From assembly GCF_000003605.2 (NCBI RefSeq), contig NW_003107092.1:124458-165199 (forward strand): 40,742 nucleotides of DNA. Reading direction: 5' to 3'. The notes beneath the pieces are model-generated. The model did no database searches. It was given only the letters and a program-made list of their open reading frames with translations, and was not told the origin of the DNA. The stretch comes from Saccoglossus kowalevskii (lineage: Eukaryota > Hemichordata > Enteropneusta > Harrimaniidae). Positions 12,501 to 23,200 of this stretch are shown here, one piece after another. The first letter of the stretch is position 1, and each line of letters begins with the position of its first letter. The translations under genes were made by a program, and so were the position numbers.

Positions 12501-13577
12501 ATTCACACAAAAACTAAATTTAGATTGGCGTTCCCTCGCCTCCCACCCCTTCCCTTCCATCCATGGTGACGACCACCAGCCTTGTTTGTCGATAGGTTAC
12601 AATACGATTTTAAAAATATTCTAACCTTTGCATGATACCAGACAAAATGTGATAGTATATTCAGTTTTAGACCGTGTTGATTATGCGCAGACGAAAAAAA
12701 ACAACTGAATTATAATTCACTACCCGTGGTGCAGCTGGTGCTTATTTCACTGTTGAAGTCGTTTTATTTCTTTTTTCTTGGCCGGGCAGGTTTAATAAAC
12801 TTTCTTCCCTAATAATCTGACATTACAATGAGTTGCCAATTCCCGGACGAACTTACACAGCGATACGATATACTTCAGATGCAATCACTGAAGTCAGTGA
12901 CGAAGAAATACATAACACTTCTCATATACAGTCGATGTCAAAACAAGTGCACTCATATGTCTTTCACTTTACCATGTCGAGCAAAATTAATATTGTTTCT
13001 AACCTGTTTTCTTGCATCTATTATTGTTTTATTCGCAATTCGATTGTTATCATAGTTTACTAATATCTAACGATAATTTACCATATATCAGAAAATTTAT
13101 ATAAGAGTGTGCGACGCGTTGATATTCGCTGTATACCAATAGATGACACTTGTTTTTATTGACTGTGTCTAGGAATTTTCACTATCAACATTTGTGGTTA
13201 AGTAATTTTCTTGAAAACTGGCAAAACAAAATAGTTCAATAGCATTTCTGGAAAGTTAAAAATACAATATATTTATTTCAAGTGTGACACATTTGTAAAT
13301 CAAAGAGGCACATATTTTGTAATTTGTCCGTGGTGTCGTATTCGCGTGTTGCCATGATACCGTGCGCATCAATTTCTGGCAAAATTTTGATACAAATGAG
13401 ACCCGTTATAGTCGAGCTCCATTCGTGCATGTGATTAACAATTTGCCTTCTCTGTTTTATGTACAGATTCAAACAGAATGGAGGATACTGGCAACAATAA
13501 TAGACCGGTTACTTCTAGTTACCTTCACATTGTGTACATTTCTCGGCGGCGTCAGCATCCTCTCACGAATAACCTGA
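3437..13577 (+). CDS. nAChR-like non-alpha subunit, gene A (exon 1 not found)
   Basis: Subunit of a pentameric ligand-gated cation channel of the plasma membrane, nicotinic acetylcholine receptor type. The model joins 3437-3573, 4076-4120, 8651-8763, 9929-11030 and 13467-13577, giving 502 codons without the signal-peptide exon; phases match at every junction. The order is extracellular domain, loop D (IWLYQ then QWIDSRLTW), loop A (WCPDTALLN), Cys-loop (CNMDITYFPLDKQTC), loop B Trp (GLWMY), M1-M3, a long basic cytoplasmic loop, then M4 on its own exon. Loop C (EWEISAAKGRTMVKV) has no adjacent cysteine pair, so it is a non-alpha subunit. Oddities are Leu for the loop A Tyr, FPL for FPF, and Asn at M2 2'. 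A 48-bp candidate cassette exon lies just before the M4 exon. The same phase pattern in gene B indicates tandem duplication. I do not assign an orthologue or ligand. Confidence 0.93.
3574..4075 (+). other. Gene A intron 2
   Basis: 502-bp intron with GT/AG ends. No gene in it. A stretch near 3770-3830 weakly resembles the sequence just before exon 2 (acatgcaat followed by pyrimidines), which may be a local duplication. Nothing else was noted. Confidence 0.7.
4076..4120 (+). CDS. Gene A exon 3: 45-bp loop D exon
   Basis: A phase 0/0 exon of exactly 45 bp, encoding DEKNQIITTRIWLYQ, between acceptor cgtag and donor gtgagt. A 45-bp exon carrying the WLxQ strand is a hallmark of nAChR genes. The Trp is the conserved loop D residue of the complementary binding face. 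Confidence 0.95.
4121..8650 (+). other. Gene A intron 3
   Basis: About 4.5 kb of AT-rich intron. I saw no further receptor exon, no recognised transposon protein and no RNA gene. Short open frames here on both strands (for example on the minus strand at 7342-7584 and 8140-8379) show no family features and look like chance. Confidence 0.6.
8651..8763 (+). CDS. Gene A exon 4: loop A exon
   Basis: Acceptor gaggtag, donor gtgaaa, 113 bp, entered in phase 0 and left in phase 2. It encodes QWIDSRLTWESNSSYQ, then a strand and DTVWCPDTALLN. This matches the nAChR pattern W-x-D-x-x-L-x-W followed by W-x-P-D. The position normally Tyr (LYN) is Leu (codon 8756-8758). N-S-S is a sequon. The longest open frame over this stretch is a different one, so this exon is easily missed. 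Confidence 0.93.
8764..9928 (+). other. Gene A intron 4
   Basis: About 1.2 kb, with donor gtgaaa and acceptor gttatcag. It contains a degenerate tandem repeat of roughly 50 bp (separate entry). No gene seen. Confidence 0.65.
8990..9285 (+). repeat. Degenerate ~50-bp tandem repeat in gene A intron 4
   Basis: The motif (a)actgcactata recurs with decay at about 9011, 9063, 9115, 9165, 9210 and 9261, a spacing of 46-52 bp. Each copy is followed by a partly conserved block such as cctg..tttgtaaagt and cccgcgtga. The sequence from about 8940 may hold still older copies. I read it as a decayed minisatellite. Confidence 0.7.
9929..11030 (+). CDS. Gene A exon 5: Cys-loop, M1-M3, cytoplasmic loop
   Basis: Acceptor gttatcag; the first base completes the split Ser codon, then ADDQFDGFP. 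Donor gtaaat, phase 0. It carries the Cys-loop with 13 residues between cysteines, the Trp of loop B, TNSEWEI before loop C without a Cys pair, M1 (from LYYTVNLILPCV), M2 and M3 (from LTAYLIFNMM). M2 reads K0'-V-N-L-S-I-S-L-L-L9', with Asp at -1' and Glu at 20'. The acid at -1' and Leu 9' fit a cation channel; Asn at 2' (codon 10386-10388) is unusual. The cytoplasmic loop is rich in Arg, Lys and Asn and ends in a region expected to form the MA helix. If the donor is not used, the frame continues 14 codons and stops at 11073-11075, giving a form without M4. Confidence 0.95.
11031..13466 (+). other. Gene A last intron region
   Basis: About 2.4 kb between the long exon and the M4 exon. It contains the candidate 48-bp cassette exon at 11360-11407 (separate entry). 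No other gene or mobile element recognised. Confidence 0.6.
11360..11407 (+). CDS. Candidate 48-bp cassette exon of gene A
   Basis: A stop-free 48-bp stretch (16 codons, phase 0/0) between atgtttcag and gtaaac. It would insert TIDTDMYTLSLNTAMQ exactly between the ...KEKTIQ end of exon 5 and the IQTEW start of the M4 exon without changing frame. The splice sites are plausible, but the size is small enough for chance. It is a real possibility, not a confident exon. Confidence 0.4.
13467..13577 (+). CDS. Gene A last exon: M4 and stop
   Basis: Acceptor ttatgtacag, phase 0. It encodes IQTEWRILATIIDRLLLVTF followed by a hydrophobic tail and TGA at 13575-13577. This is the standard nAChR end: the end of the MA helix, then DR and the M4 membrane helix with a short extracellular C terminus. 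Confidence 0.94.
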   Translation: MQTEWRILATIIDRLLLVTFTLCTFLGGVSILSRIT

Positions 13578-13696
13578 ACTCAGTGACTTATAGAGCGCCA
13601 CCACGCGGCGCTAATCGTTAAGACGAAAGAAATTGTGCTGTTGGCGATAGTGGTCATATTTTGAAAATATACCACAAATAGTTGATGGGAGAGAAA

Positions 13697-13702
13697 ATTA
13701 AA
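13697..13702 (+). terminator. Possible polyadenylation signal of gene A
   Basis: ATTAAA about 120 bases after the stop codon. It is the nearest common poly(A) hexamer variant in an AT-rich region, so weak evidence. A 6-bp hairpin (AGCGCC/GGCGCT) lies between the stop and this site at 13594-13612. Confidence 0.25.
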
Positions 13703-14773
13703 AACTTGAAGAGAAACGGGATCTTTCCAACTAATCAGCAAGAGTGTATTTTTAGGGCTGCAATGCAGGAGATTAAGGTTTACGCAGTTTTGTTAATATA
13801 ATGTAACAATAAGCTCACCGCCCAATGTGTTTGAACCATATTTTCTACTTCAGTCGAAAAACTCTTCTATATTTACGTGACAATGACAAATTAAGTTCAA
13901 AAGTATTCGTTAACTAAGAATATCATATTGTCATGGATACAGTCCCGGTTGCAGTATTTTGGAATTGCAATGATATTCACGCTTATTATTGACAGCTATA
14001 CCCCAATGCACAAAGTCGTCATATATAGACTTCATGATATATAACTCGCTGCTGGTGGACTCGAACATAGGTCGCATAAACCGTATCTAACAATGTTAAA
14101 CAATCTTTTTGCAAGGAATGTTATGTTTGTATTTCAACTGTTTTATTAAATATGTTATCGAAACAAAAATCATTCTTTCATGCACAGCTCAATATCCTTC
14201 CAACCCTCACATATGTGATGGCATGGCTCAACTTGGCCATTGTAACAAGATTATAATCTTCGTTCAGTTTGGACTAAATGAACTTTGACCTGAATATATT
14301 ATGGCTGATTAGCATGTTGTTGCGTTATGGCGGTTCTTATGGACCAACACGACTAAGTTGAGTCTGCTGTAATCTGTACACAGTAAACCAGAATTCCTAT
14401 GAGTATTGCGTTTGTATTTATTTCAAGCAATTTAGGGTAAAGCTTGAAACAGACATCTTTTTCAAACCAACACATTTACGTATCAGCCTTCATGTACTTA
14501 AAAGTGTGACGATGACAACCAAGAATACGGTTAGGCTTGGAAACATTGTCGCTAGCATGCTCTCCCACGTGCGTCTCACTAGAAATGATTCCAATACATG
14601 AGTATGACCATCACTGCTGTACTAATGCTGCTGGGCATTTTTGTGAAGCCCAAGTGGAGAATAGGAGTGCATATTTGTTATGTAGTTCATGTAGACTAAG
14701 CATGGATATATGTGTTCAGAGGTTAACAGGTCAAGCTTATCATATTCACTTAGTAGTGAATTGTCAACATCCC

Positions 14774-15112
14774 GGGGGGGGGGGTTACTCACATTGAAGT
14801 GCTATACGTATATGTGCCGCCAAAAGGGGTCCCAAATTCACCACTTCTCTCTGAAAAAGGGTGTTATTTTACCCTTTTCTCATTATTTCTGTATGAAAAG
14901 GGGTCCATATTTTCCAAAGACTGTCTCTAGAGCTTGAGTGATCCAACACTCAGCTGAATGAATCGGATTTTTTTCTTTCTGTAATTTCATATGGATCGTC
15001 AAAGTGTCAAATATCAACAGTTTGTCTGAGAAGGGGTAGGCAATTTGAGTTTATTTCTGTCTCGGATAAGGTGTAGGGGTTTCAAACAACCAGCTACATA
15101 TATATATATATA
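14774..15112. repeat. G-run and AAAAGGGGTC-type degenerate repeat
   Basis: Begins with 11 consecutive G (14774-14784). Three related blocks follow: AAAAGGGGTCCCAAATT at 14822, GAAAAAGGGTGTTATTT at 14853 and GAAAAGGGGTCCATATTTTCC at 14894, with a looser one (GAGAAGGGGTAG) near 15030. It ends in a short TA microsatellite at 15099-15112. I take it as a decayed dispersed repeat of unknown class. Confidence 0.5.
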
Positions 15113-15510
15113 CATAACTTCAATGAGTTACTAGAGTTGTGTTCACGTACGAGTTTCCATGCTTTTGACTGTAAGTTTATGTCTCAAGTTTTTTTACTGT
15201 TGCCTCAGGCATCTGGTTAGATCTGGCCGGATTATGTTCAACGTGACACGCAAAATACGTGGTTGGTCTGTAGCTGACTGACCAAGTTTTGCAGTGGTTG
15301 TGGCGAAATGTGTACTCCTTATTCACTCACTTTGAATACATCGCGGAAATATAACGTTTGTTTAAAAGGAGCCCCCTATAAAAGACGAGTTATGTTGATA
15401 ACCGCACAATCGTGACGAGCATTAAATATGAGACATTATCACAAATTATACCGATATGTGAATGAAAGAAAACTTTACAATACAAACGACGCTGCCTAAT
15501 CAATGATGTT

Positions 15511-15521
15511 TGCGCATGCGC
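15511..15521. promoter_or_regulatory. NRF-1-type palindrome
   Basis: TGCGCATGCGC matches the core of the NRF-1 site. It lies 213 bp before the ATG of the candidate first exon at 15734. The same 11-mer occurs upstream of gene B exon 1. Confidence 0.45.
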
Positions 15522-15733
15522 CTAACAATATTATTAATCCGTCGCTATAAAACAGTCATAGCAAAACTGGAAGGTGGTAATCTGTGATGTTTACAAACCT
15601 TAACTACTACAGCTGTAGCTAAGCGTATCGGTCGATACAGTTGCCGAATGCATTGAGCACATTCAAATCTACCATGATGTTAGTCATTTTAACTAATTGT
15701 GTCTCCTATCTTGACACACACAAATTTAGTAGT

Positions 15734-15812
15734 ATGTCTGGAAGCATAATATGTGGCATTTTAGTGATAATCTTAGTAGTATGCATCGTTTTCTGCTTGT
15801 ATTCACATATTT
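15734..15812 (+). CDS. Candidate alternative first exon upstream of gene B
   Basis: ATG followed by 26 codons, almost all hydrophobic after the first few (MSGSIICGILVIILVVCIVF, then CLYSHI), ending at a gtaaga donor in phase 1. Exon 2 of gene B at 17646 is entered in phase 1, so splicing would keep frame. The peptide could act as a signal sequence or anchor. An NRF-1-type palindrome lies upstream, as it does for the main first exon. Against it: AT-rich DNA often yields hydrophobic peptides, and if unspliced the frame stops within three codons of the donor. Unproven. Confidence 0.3.
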
Positions 15813-17211
15813 GTAAGATATAGACTGAAGTCAGGTAAGACAGGTACACTGGAGTTAGCGAAAGCGCGTATATATAGTAGCTTTTTCATTATTTATAATG
15901 GCAAATATATGTAACAAAATCAAAGCTCGTGTAGTGACAAAACCTCTTCTAATTTATTTCTGACTGATGCGCGAGGCTTCGCGGAATAGTAATGGTGTCC
16001 TTTGTATTTCAATGAGAATGGTTTCAATGAAAACCATTGGTGTCATCTATATTTCAGACCGATAAAAAAAGTCGTCCGAGTCTATATACATACGTTGCTG
16101 ATTTCAGTGTAACATCTCGAAATACCAGCGAACATTCTTTCACGAGATTGGCGTCTGACCCACCGTTTGTATTCAGTTATGTCGGATTTATATACTCGCT
16201 ATATTTGTTGTTGATGCGTGCGTTCGAAAGTAGAAGCTATTGAATGTGACAGCAATAATAAAGCTATAGTACAAATAGTAAAAACGTGACTTGGTAATTT
16301 ACGCATTTGTGTCTGATTTATTGGTTTAGTGCCAGCAAATTCATAGTTTTCTGTTTCTGGGTCAGTGACATCGCAAATACTATTCATGATACAGATATGA
16401 TAAATGTATTATTCCTATATTCAATTTCAATCCATTTGATAAAAACCTGTTGTTTCCCCCAATATGGCATTTATTATCTTTCTGCACAGTGAATCGTAAA
16501 TTCTAACTATCTGCGACAATAAGGTAGAATCAGTGTAGTGTTTCAAGTTATTCTACAATTCATGACATATTCTGCCATGTGTACATTTCAGTATGCACGT
16601 CACAAAAATACGAATTATGGAATGTTATCATTTATAATTGTCAATAGTTTAAGAGTTATATATTGAAATCTACATGGATATTCTTTGTTTGGTTTACAAA
16701 TACAAATACTAGGTACAACATGTATTTATTTAATTGTCAATCTGTTACAAAATATTTGTTTTAGGGCTTAGAGAACCATTAATGAACGGCATGTGCTATA
16801 ACGATATAACGACACTGCTAATATTGTGTTTTAAATATTTCACAATGTGTACTGTATTGTATACTGTATTTATGTCACCAATCACTTTACATATTACTCC
16901 AGAGTACATGAAAAGAGTAGACTAAACACATATTCAGATCAATATAGTGCGACTGTGAAATCTGATAATGCAATATATAATAATGCATTTAACTGTTATA
17001 AACTTTCGCTCTTCAATCCAATGTGACACAATTTCTGACTAAGTTTTTGCTTGTGGGCGATTGTCGAAACGTTGCGCATGCGCTGCATTCACGCAGCATC
17101 ATTAGTAGTAAGACATATTGCAAAACTGATTTTCGTTTCTTCTCTCGTCGGCTCTGTGTTTCTCATAGCCAGTTTTCTTTTAAGAGGAAGATTTTTTAGA
17201 CGTGAACAGCA
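15813..17211. other. Region upstream of gene B exon 1
   Basis: No gene recognised. An NRF-1-type site lies at 17073-17083. Short open frames at 16037-16492 have no recognisable domains. Confidence 0.55.
17073..17083. promoter_or_regulatory. NRF-1-type palindrome upstream of gene B
   Basis: TGCGCATGCGC, ending 128 bp before the ATG of gene B exon 1. Position and perfect palindrome fit a core-promoter element. No TATA box is obvious. Pyrimidine-rich tttcttctctcgtcg near 17137 could hold the start of transcription. Confidence 0.5.
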
Positions 17212-17269
17212 ATGATGTACGTTTACTCACTCATCGGTTTTATTTTCTGCGGATTCGCTACGTCGACAG
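17212..17269 (+). CDS. Gene B exon 1: signal peptide
   Basis: ATG ATG opens MMYVYSLIGFIFCGFATSTG with the last codon split (phase 1) at a perfect gtaagt donor. A hydrophobic core followed by small residues (AT-ST) is a typical secretory signal. I chose the first of the two adjacent ATGs; the second would remove one residue. Confidence 0.85.
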
Positions 17270-20200
17270 GTAAGTTAGTAAGTACCACAATGCAGAGAGA
17301 CAAGTGGATAATTTCTTCCTATAAATTGTTGTGTTGTATATTCACTCACATTGGCATGATACCTGAACGATCAGAAGCGTTTAGAATTATTTTAACACCT
17401 TACGGTGTACCCTTGATTTGCCTGCGTTGTTACGTGACTGCACTATTGGGGAATTTGGGCGTATGTTTGGTCTGGTTATTCGACATACAAGCGTATAATA
17501 CTATGTGCAGATAAAGTGAGTTTGACTGTATACTTAGTACATAATGATACTGAAAATAGTAACTTTAAACTATTTACTCTCTTGGACGTAAATACGTATA
17601 CGACGTAATATCTTGATGTGTAATTTAACTATTGCTTGATTCCAGAATTCATTAGTGTGTCAGTGGAAGAAAAGTTGCGTAATGAATTGTTTGCATCTTA
17701 TGACCGTACTGTGAGAGCATCTAATATCTCCGGTGTACCAGTTGTCATCAACGTTGCATTATCAGTGACTCAGCTACTAGATGTGGTAAGCATACCATAA
17801 TTAATTGATCAATAATTATTCTATGCATATTCGTGTTTCATTTAAGATGCGTGCACCGTGATAGCTGAACTGTGCACGTGCACTACAATAAGAATACAAC
17901 TATTTAATGTGTGATCCTAATAATAGATAACACTGTAGTTAGGATATACCATATTTCATGATACAATACGCTGCATGCCTGCAATTGGAAACCATCGTGT
18001 TCCATAGTATTTACGTCAGTAATTAGTTGGGACAAATTTAATTCCCGTAAAATAATTTGTGATGAATGTATGCATTGTCTTGTCTGTGTCAAGGATATAT
18101 GTATTCTTTAAAACTATTAAATTTAGTTCAAAGATTTATATTATATATACAATATTTTTGAAGTAGACCTGATTCTTGCAAAATATGCAGTATTCAGGTA
18201 TATAATATAATTGCGTATAAACTTATTATGTTTATTATTATTATTATGAAGCTTGAGACTTGTCACGAATGTTCTTAAAATGTGTTGACCGGTTTTATTC
18301 TCATGTCAAAAGTCATTGACAGCGAGTGTGAGAATAATAACTTGACAGTCGACATTTCCACGCATCTCCTGTTGTTCAATGGTCTCGGATATGATTCTAT
18401 TCGATTATATTTCATTTTATATTAAACGGAAACTCTTCGTTAGAGTTGCAGTTAACCACTGTTCAACTTTGTGCCTTATCAAAATAGCGTTAACTACTCG
18501 TTGATAATAAATAGCCGGAATGGATCTGAATGACATGGAACCCAACTGCAGAATAGATTAACTAAATAAAACCCTGTTCGTATTGATTGTCACATCGCAA
18601 TTACGTATTACATAATACATAAATGATTATTTTTATGATCAATGTGTTTACAGGCAATTAGGCTGCAATCAATATGGTATTCAGCACCATAAATCAATAA
18701 GTTTAAAAAATGAGAACCGTATGAAACTATTAACAATGTTTGTGAAGTAATTGTAGACGGTGTAAATGATGCATTGTTTTGCAGTCGGGAATTATTTGTA
18801 TTATTTATTCAATTGGGCAATGTCACATATTATTTAGCACCAGTATAAATAGGAAGTGTACGTAAAAGAACTGTTATCAGGACTAACACTTTGTTACCAA
18901 ACTATGTAATTAGGTTGAATCACGATAACAATGGCAATACTCTGTAATCATTTTAATTTTACAAGTGGATATGTCATACACGAATAGTACACACGGTCAT
19001 AGATTTCCATTAATGACGTCATTCAAACTCAAATATTGCCCATCATATTTTACGAACTCAAGTAATACAATCTACCAGTACTTTCTAAACGGCAGTCTTG
19101 ATGACCGGGAACAATCGAATGCGTCAGTAAGGTGTTCACTGTCATATTTGGTGACATCTAATTGTGTTGATTGATAGCAAATAAAATGCATATGTAAACA
19201 GCTGACTAATGGCTTCTAGCAAATTTTGAATGTTATCAATACATCATCTTTGAACTTAACAATTTCTTTTATGCCATTTGACACTTGGCAAACATCTACT
19301 GCGAACGTCCACTGTCCAATTCAGCAGAATTGGTTGTTATATTTTCTTATTGTCGTTTCTATTATTAGGACGAAAAACGGCAAGTTATAACTTTGAGTAC
19401 ATGGCTTTATCAGGTAAGTCGTGAGTAAAAATGAAGTATACAGATTATTCAATGATACGTTTGATTAATCTTCTTCTATCAAACAGACTCAGTCAAGCGA
19501 CATATTGCTGTAATCGATATGTACCTAGTATGTTGAATACAAAATCCAGAATATCACTGGAAGTAAAGACTGAATATTTGAATATTTAATTATCAGCGTA
19601 TGTTTAGTTATATAATTTTGAGTCGTAGAATTCACATCAAATATTTCTCCTTTTCAAATTGTGGAGTTTTAACATAACCGCATGTTCTTATTAGAAACAA
19701 TAACTATATGTTGTGCCTATTGATTCATGATTAGATTTGGAAGGACTACCGTCTTCACTGGGAGCCCAGTGACTATGAAGGCATTCACTCAATTCCAATA
19801 AAGGCTCAGGATGTATGGTATCCCGACACAGCAATTTACACAAGGTGGGTACTTAAAATAACATCCTAGAAATTCTCATTTTCTGCTTAATTGGTTACAT
19901 TGATTTTTACATCTCAGTGCTTACACAGTGATGTTTTCATTATTCCAATCATTATAATGATAGGATATTAGAACATTGTTTACGCATGCGCAATAGGAAA
20001 TAGTTATTGTAGTCAGCCCTTATTATTTATCCATAATTACCCACGCAAAATTATATTGACATTGGCATAATTGCTATTCATTTACAAAATAATATTTGTA
20101 ACATTTGCGGTGTCTGTCAAGTTTGACAAAATATAAAAGATTTTTTTACTGTCACTGGAAAAATATTAAACTATGGTTTGCGAAACCTATTACTGAGAAC

Positions 20201-23200
20201 AACATGTCACAATGAAGTAAACTATAGTAAAACAATAACAATAACACGTGGCAGTGAAGGCAATATCAGGATTAATTGCCAGCGAATGGTCATTGTCTTG
20301 GGTATCAACCTGAGGAAAGACAACAAATTATGGTATTTCCCAAACGTTAGTGTGTTATTTCTTTTATCACATTTAACCGCAATCTCCACATGTTCATTAT
20401 ATCAAACACGCATCTCGCGCGCAATATCGAAATAAGTGTATGTAATATTACTAGTAATCATTGGGCTGTTGTACCTACCCTTTTGCCGAAAAAAAAACTA
20501 TGGAGATGTTTTTAGAAGTACAAAACAGGTGTCAAATCGTACAATTTGTATTTGGAATAAATTTATAACTTCATGATTTAAATGGAAATATAATTCACCA
20601 CGCACCGATGGATACAGTCTTATGAACGCATTAATCTCAATCGGGTCAGAGTCTCCGTTGTTAGACTCGGTAAGTATTGAACGCTCACACACGCTACGTA
20701 TAAAAATGTATATTTTATTTAAATACTCATACTAGTTCGAGTGACGAAAATTTTGCATATCTTATGAAAACAAGATGAAAGTAATCGTCATTGTGGCAGT
20801 GATATGAATTATGAATCACGTCACCATACTGTGTCATATATCTTTCGCTCTTGACCTCTGCGGACAAGATCAACTTAACACTTGTTTCCAATGTTAAGTG
20901 TTAAAAATTTGAACCACGCACAGGTACAATCATAAATTCAAATTTATCACATTAAATATTTTCAAGTCATTCAGTGAGGATCCGAAATCTTTAACTAACA
21001 CCTGCAATATAAATTCCTGTGATTCAATAATGCTGATCACTGTCTTTCTACACATCGTGTATGTGTGCTTGGATGATTAATTCGGTCATTGTATTAACAG
21101 CTTATATAAATTGCGACAGAATGGTGATTCCAGGATTAAATCAAAGTGATTACAATCTGTTATATTATAACCGTTGAAATATCCATAAGGTGTAGATGTC
21201 AGAAACTAGTCAAACCAAAGATGATCAACGTGGCGGTCTTTTTATGGCGGTCTTTTTATCGCTTTCACCAACTCCAACATTTCATACACATGTAGACTTA
21301 ATTCAATTTATATTATATAAATTGAATTCTAATGTACAACTGAAAACTTTGTACTTGTAACGCTCAGTCAGCTGGCGTACACGTGATAAAGAAATAAACG
21401 TGATTAGCTGAATAAAGAGACACGTTGAGAACCGGGTTTTCAGTTCCCTACATATACAATTTTTATAGCCAAGCGCAATCGCTTATAAGTTCGACCGAAT
21501 ACGTCGTTTTGCTATTTATTTTTAAGGCGATCTCTCACCCATTTAACAAATCATCTGCCAAGCACACAGCTAAAATACGGTTTTGTATGTCGTTCTCATT
21601 ATAAATGATATCAACCCAACTGTATCTGGTTGTGTCTTAGATATTTCTATGTCACTCTTGTAGTTCTAGACAATGTTTTGAGACTCAGCTAAACAATGCT
21701 ATATATCGTATTCGTTTATGGTGTGATCATAACCATCATGTGCTCATTAATATTGATAACACACGTGTAATGATTTTCATTGCGCCGTAAAAAAAAATAA
21801 CTGGATGTCTATGACAATGACATCAAATGACATTAATGACATCAAACTGCGTAACGTGACGAGTGAAACAATACTGGGTGTCCGAACTGATAACACGATA
21901 TCGTGGTCAATACTTATAATCTATATTTAAGTAGTGCAAAGGGAAGCGTACATTTCGGCTATTGTTTTGTTGTGAGGGACATTTGTGGTATTTTAATTAG
22001 TATTAGAATTGATATTATATAAGCGTATTATTAAAAATAAATTAATAATATTATGCAAATTTTTGAACGGGCTGGTATTGATTTATATGCGTAAAATTCT
22101 AATACTTTGCATGAAAGTATATACTAGTCGTTATACCAGCTCTTCTGGTAAATCTAACATATATCTACCAATAACAAAAATACACTGAACACTGCGTTTG
22201 TATAAATATGTGTGTTTTTTTCTGTGTCTTTTTTATAGAACTAGCTGCTCGAGTCAGCTACTCAATGTTAACATAACCCTTATTATACGTTTTCTGCATT
22301 TAATATATACCCACATATTTAAAAGTGAGTGCAGCCGAAGTCCGCTAGCGTAGCAAGCTCTAAAAATAGCAGGTATATATATTAGAAATGTATGGGAAAA
22401 AACTGTACCCTAAGAGTATGGAAACGGTGCACTTCCGGTCAATGGGCGCCGCCGTTTTCTTTGTTGTTTCACAAATTATGCAGAGGGAAACAGCTCATTC
22501 ACAACAGAGCGTTATCAGAAAGTAAATCAATTGTTTTCTGGCAATGAACTGAAAATACAGTTAACATTTGAATAGTGTTTCGGGCCATTTTTATCAGCAA
22601 CAACACACTAATCATGCGAGGCGCCATCTTGAATCCCATCCAAATCGCGCGTAAACAAATAACTCGACTCTCGCAGTTCACGCGCTTCGACGCAAAACAG
22701 CTATGCTTCCTCCAATAGACTCGTACAACAAAACGTGTGACGTCAAACAATATCTCTAATAAAAGTCAACAAAGGCAGAATATTTTCCCTCATCATACCA
22801 TCGAAACTATCGCCAATCGATATTTCGTATATTAAATTCTCACCTTACCATTTAGTTTGATGTTTTTTCAGGGATTAGTGCTCCGGACCACACTTTTAAC
22901 TTCATCTGCAGTCATTTGCTTCAGTTAAAGCAAGAACTCTTAATCAAAACTCACGTAAAGCGAACATGTCATCTGCTTCAGATGCATGTGGGCCACAGTC
23001 TTTTGAGATAAATGTTTTTTCATATATGTAGGGAGTATGGACAATAGATAGTAACAGAAATTAGCAAGGGGTCCATGGGGGGGGGGTTAAAATTACACGA
23101 TTGACCTACGGATGGACGGCTGACTGCGAAACTTTTCATTGGACGCCCCCCCCTCCCGCTACTGATAGTATAAGACGACCATATCCTGGCGTTTAGTTAT

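Larger units (their letters stand above)
13578..15733. other. Intergenic region between genes A and B, first part
   Basis: No protein-coding gene recognised. It contains a G-run repeat (14774-15112) and an NRF-1-type palindrome at 15511-15521. Short open frames, for example around 14537-14937, cross the repeat and show no family signature. Confidence 0.55.

Noticed and set aside
14051-14075. tRNA B-box-like GTTCGAGTCC on the minus strand
   Set aside because: No A box, no pairing T stem and no acceptor stem could be drawn around it.
18680-18688. RE1/NRSF-like TTCAGCACC in gene B intron 2
   Set aside because: Only the left half-site is present; the right half (GGACAGCGCC) is absent.
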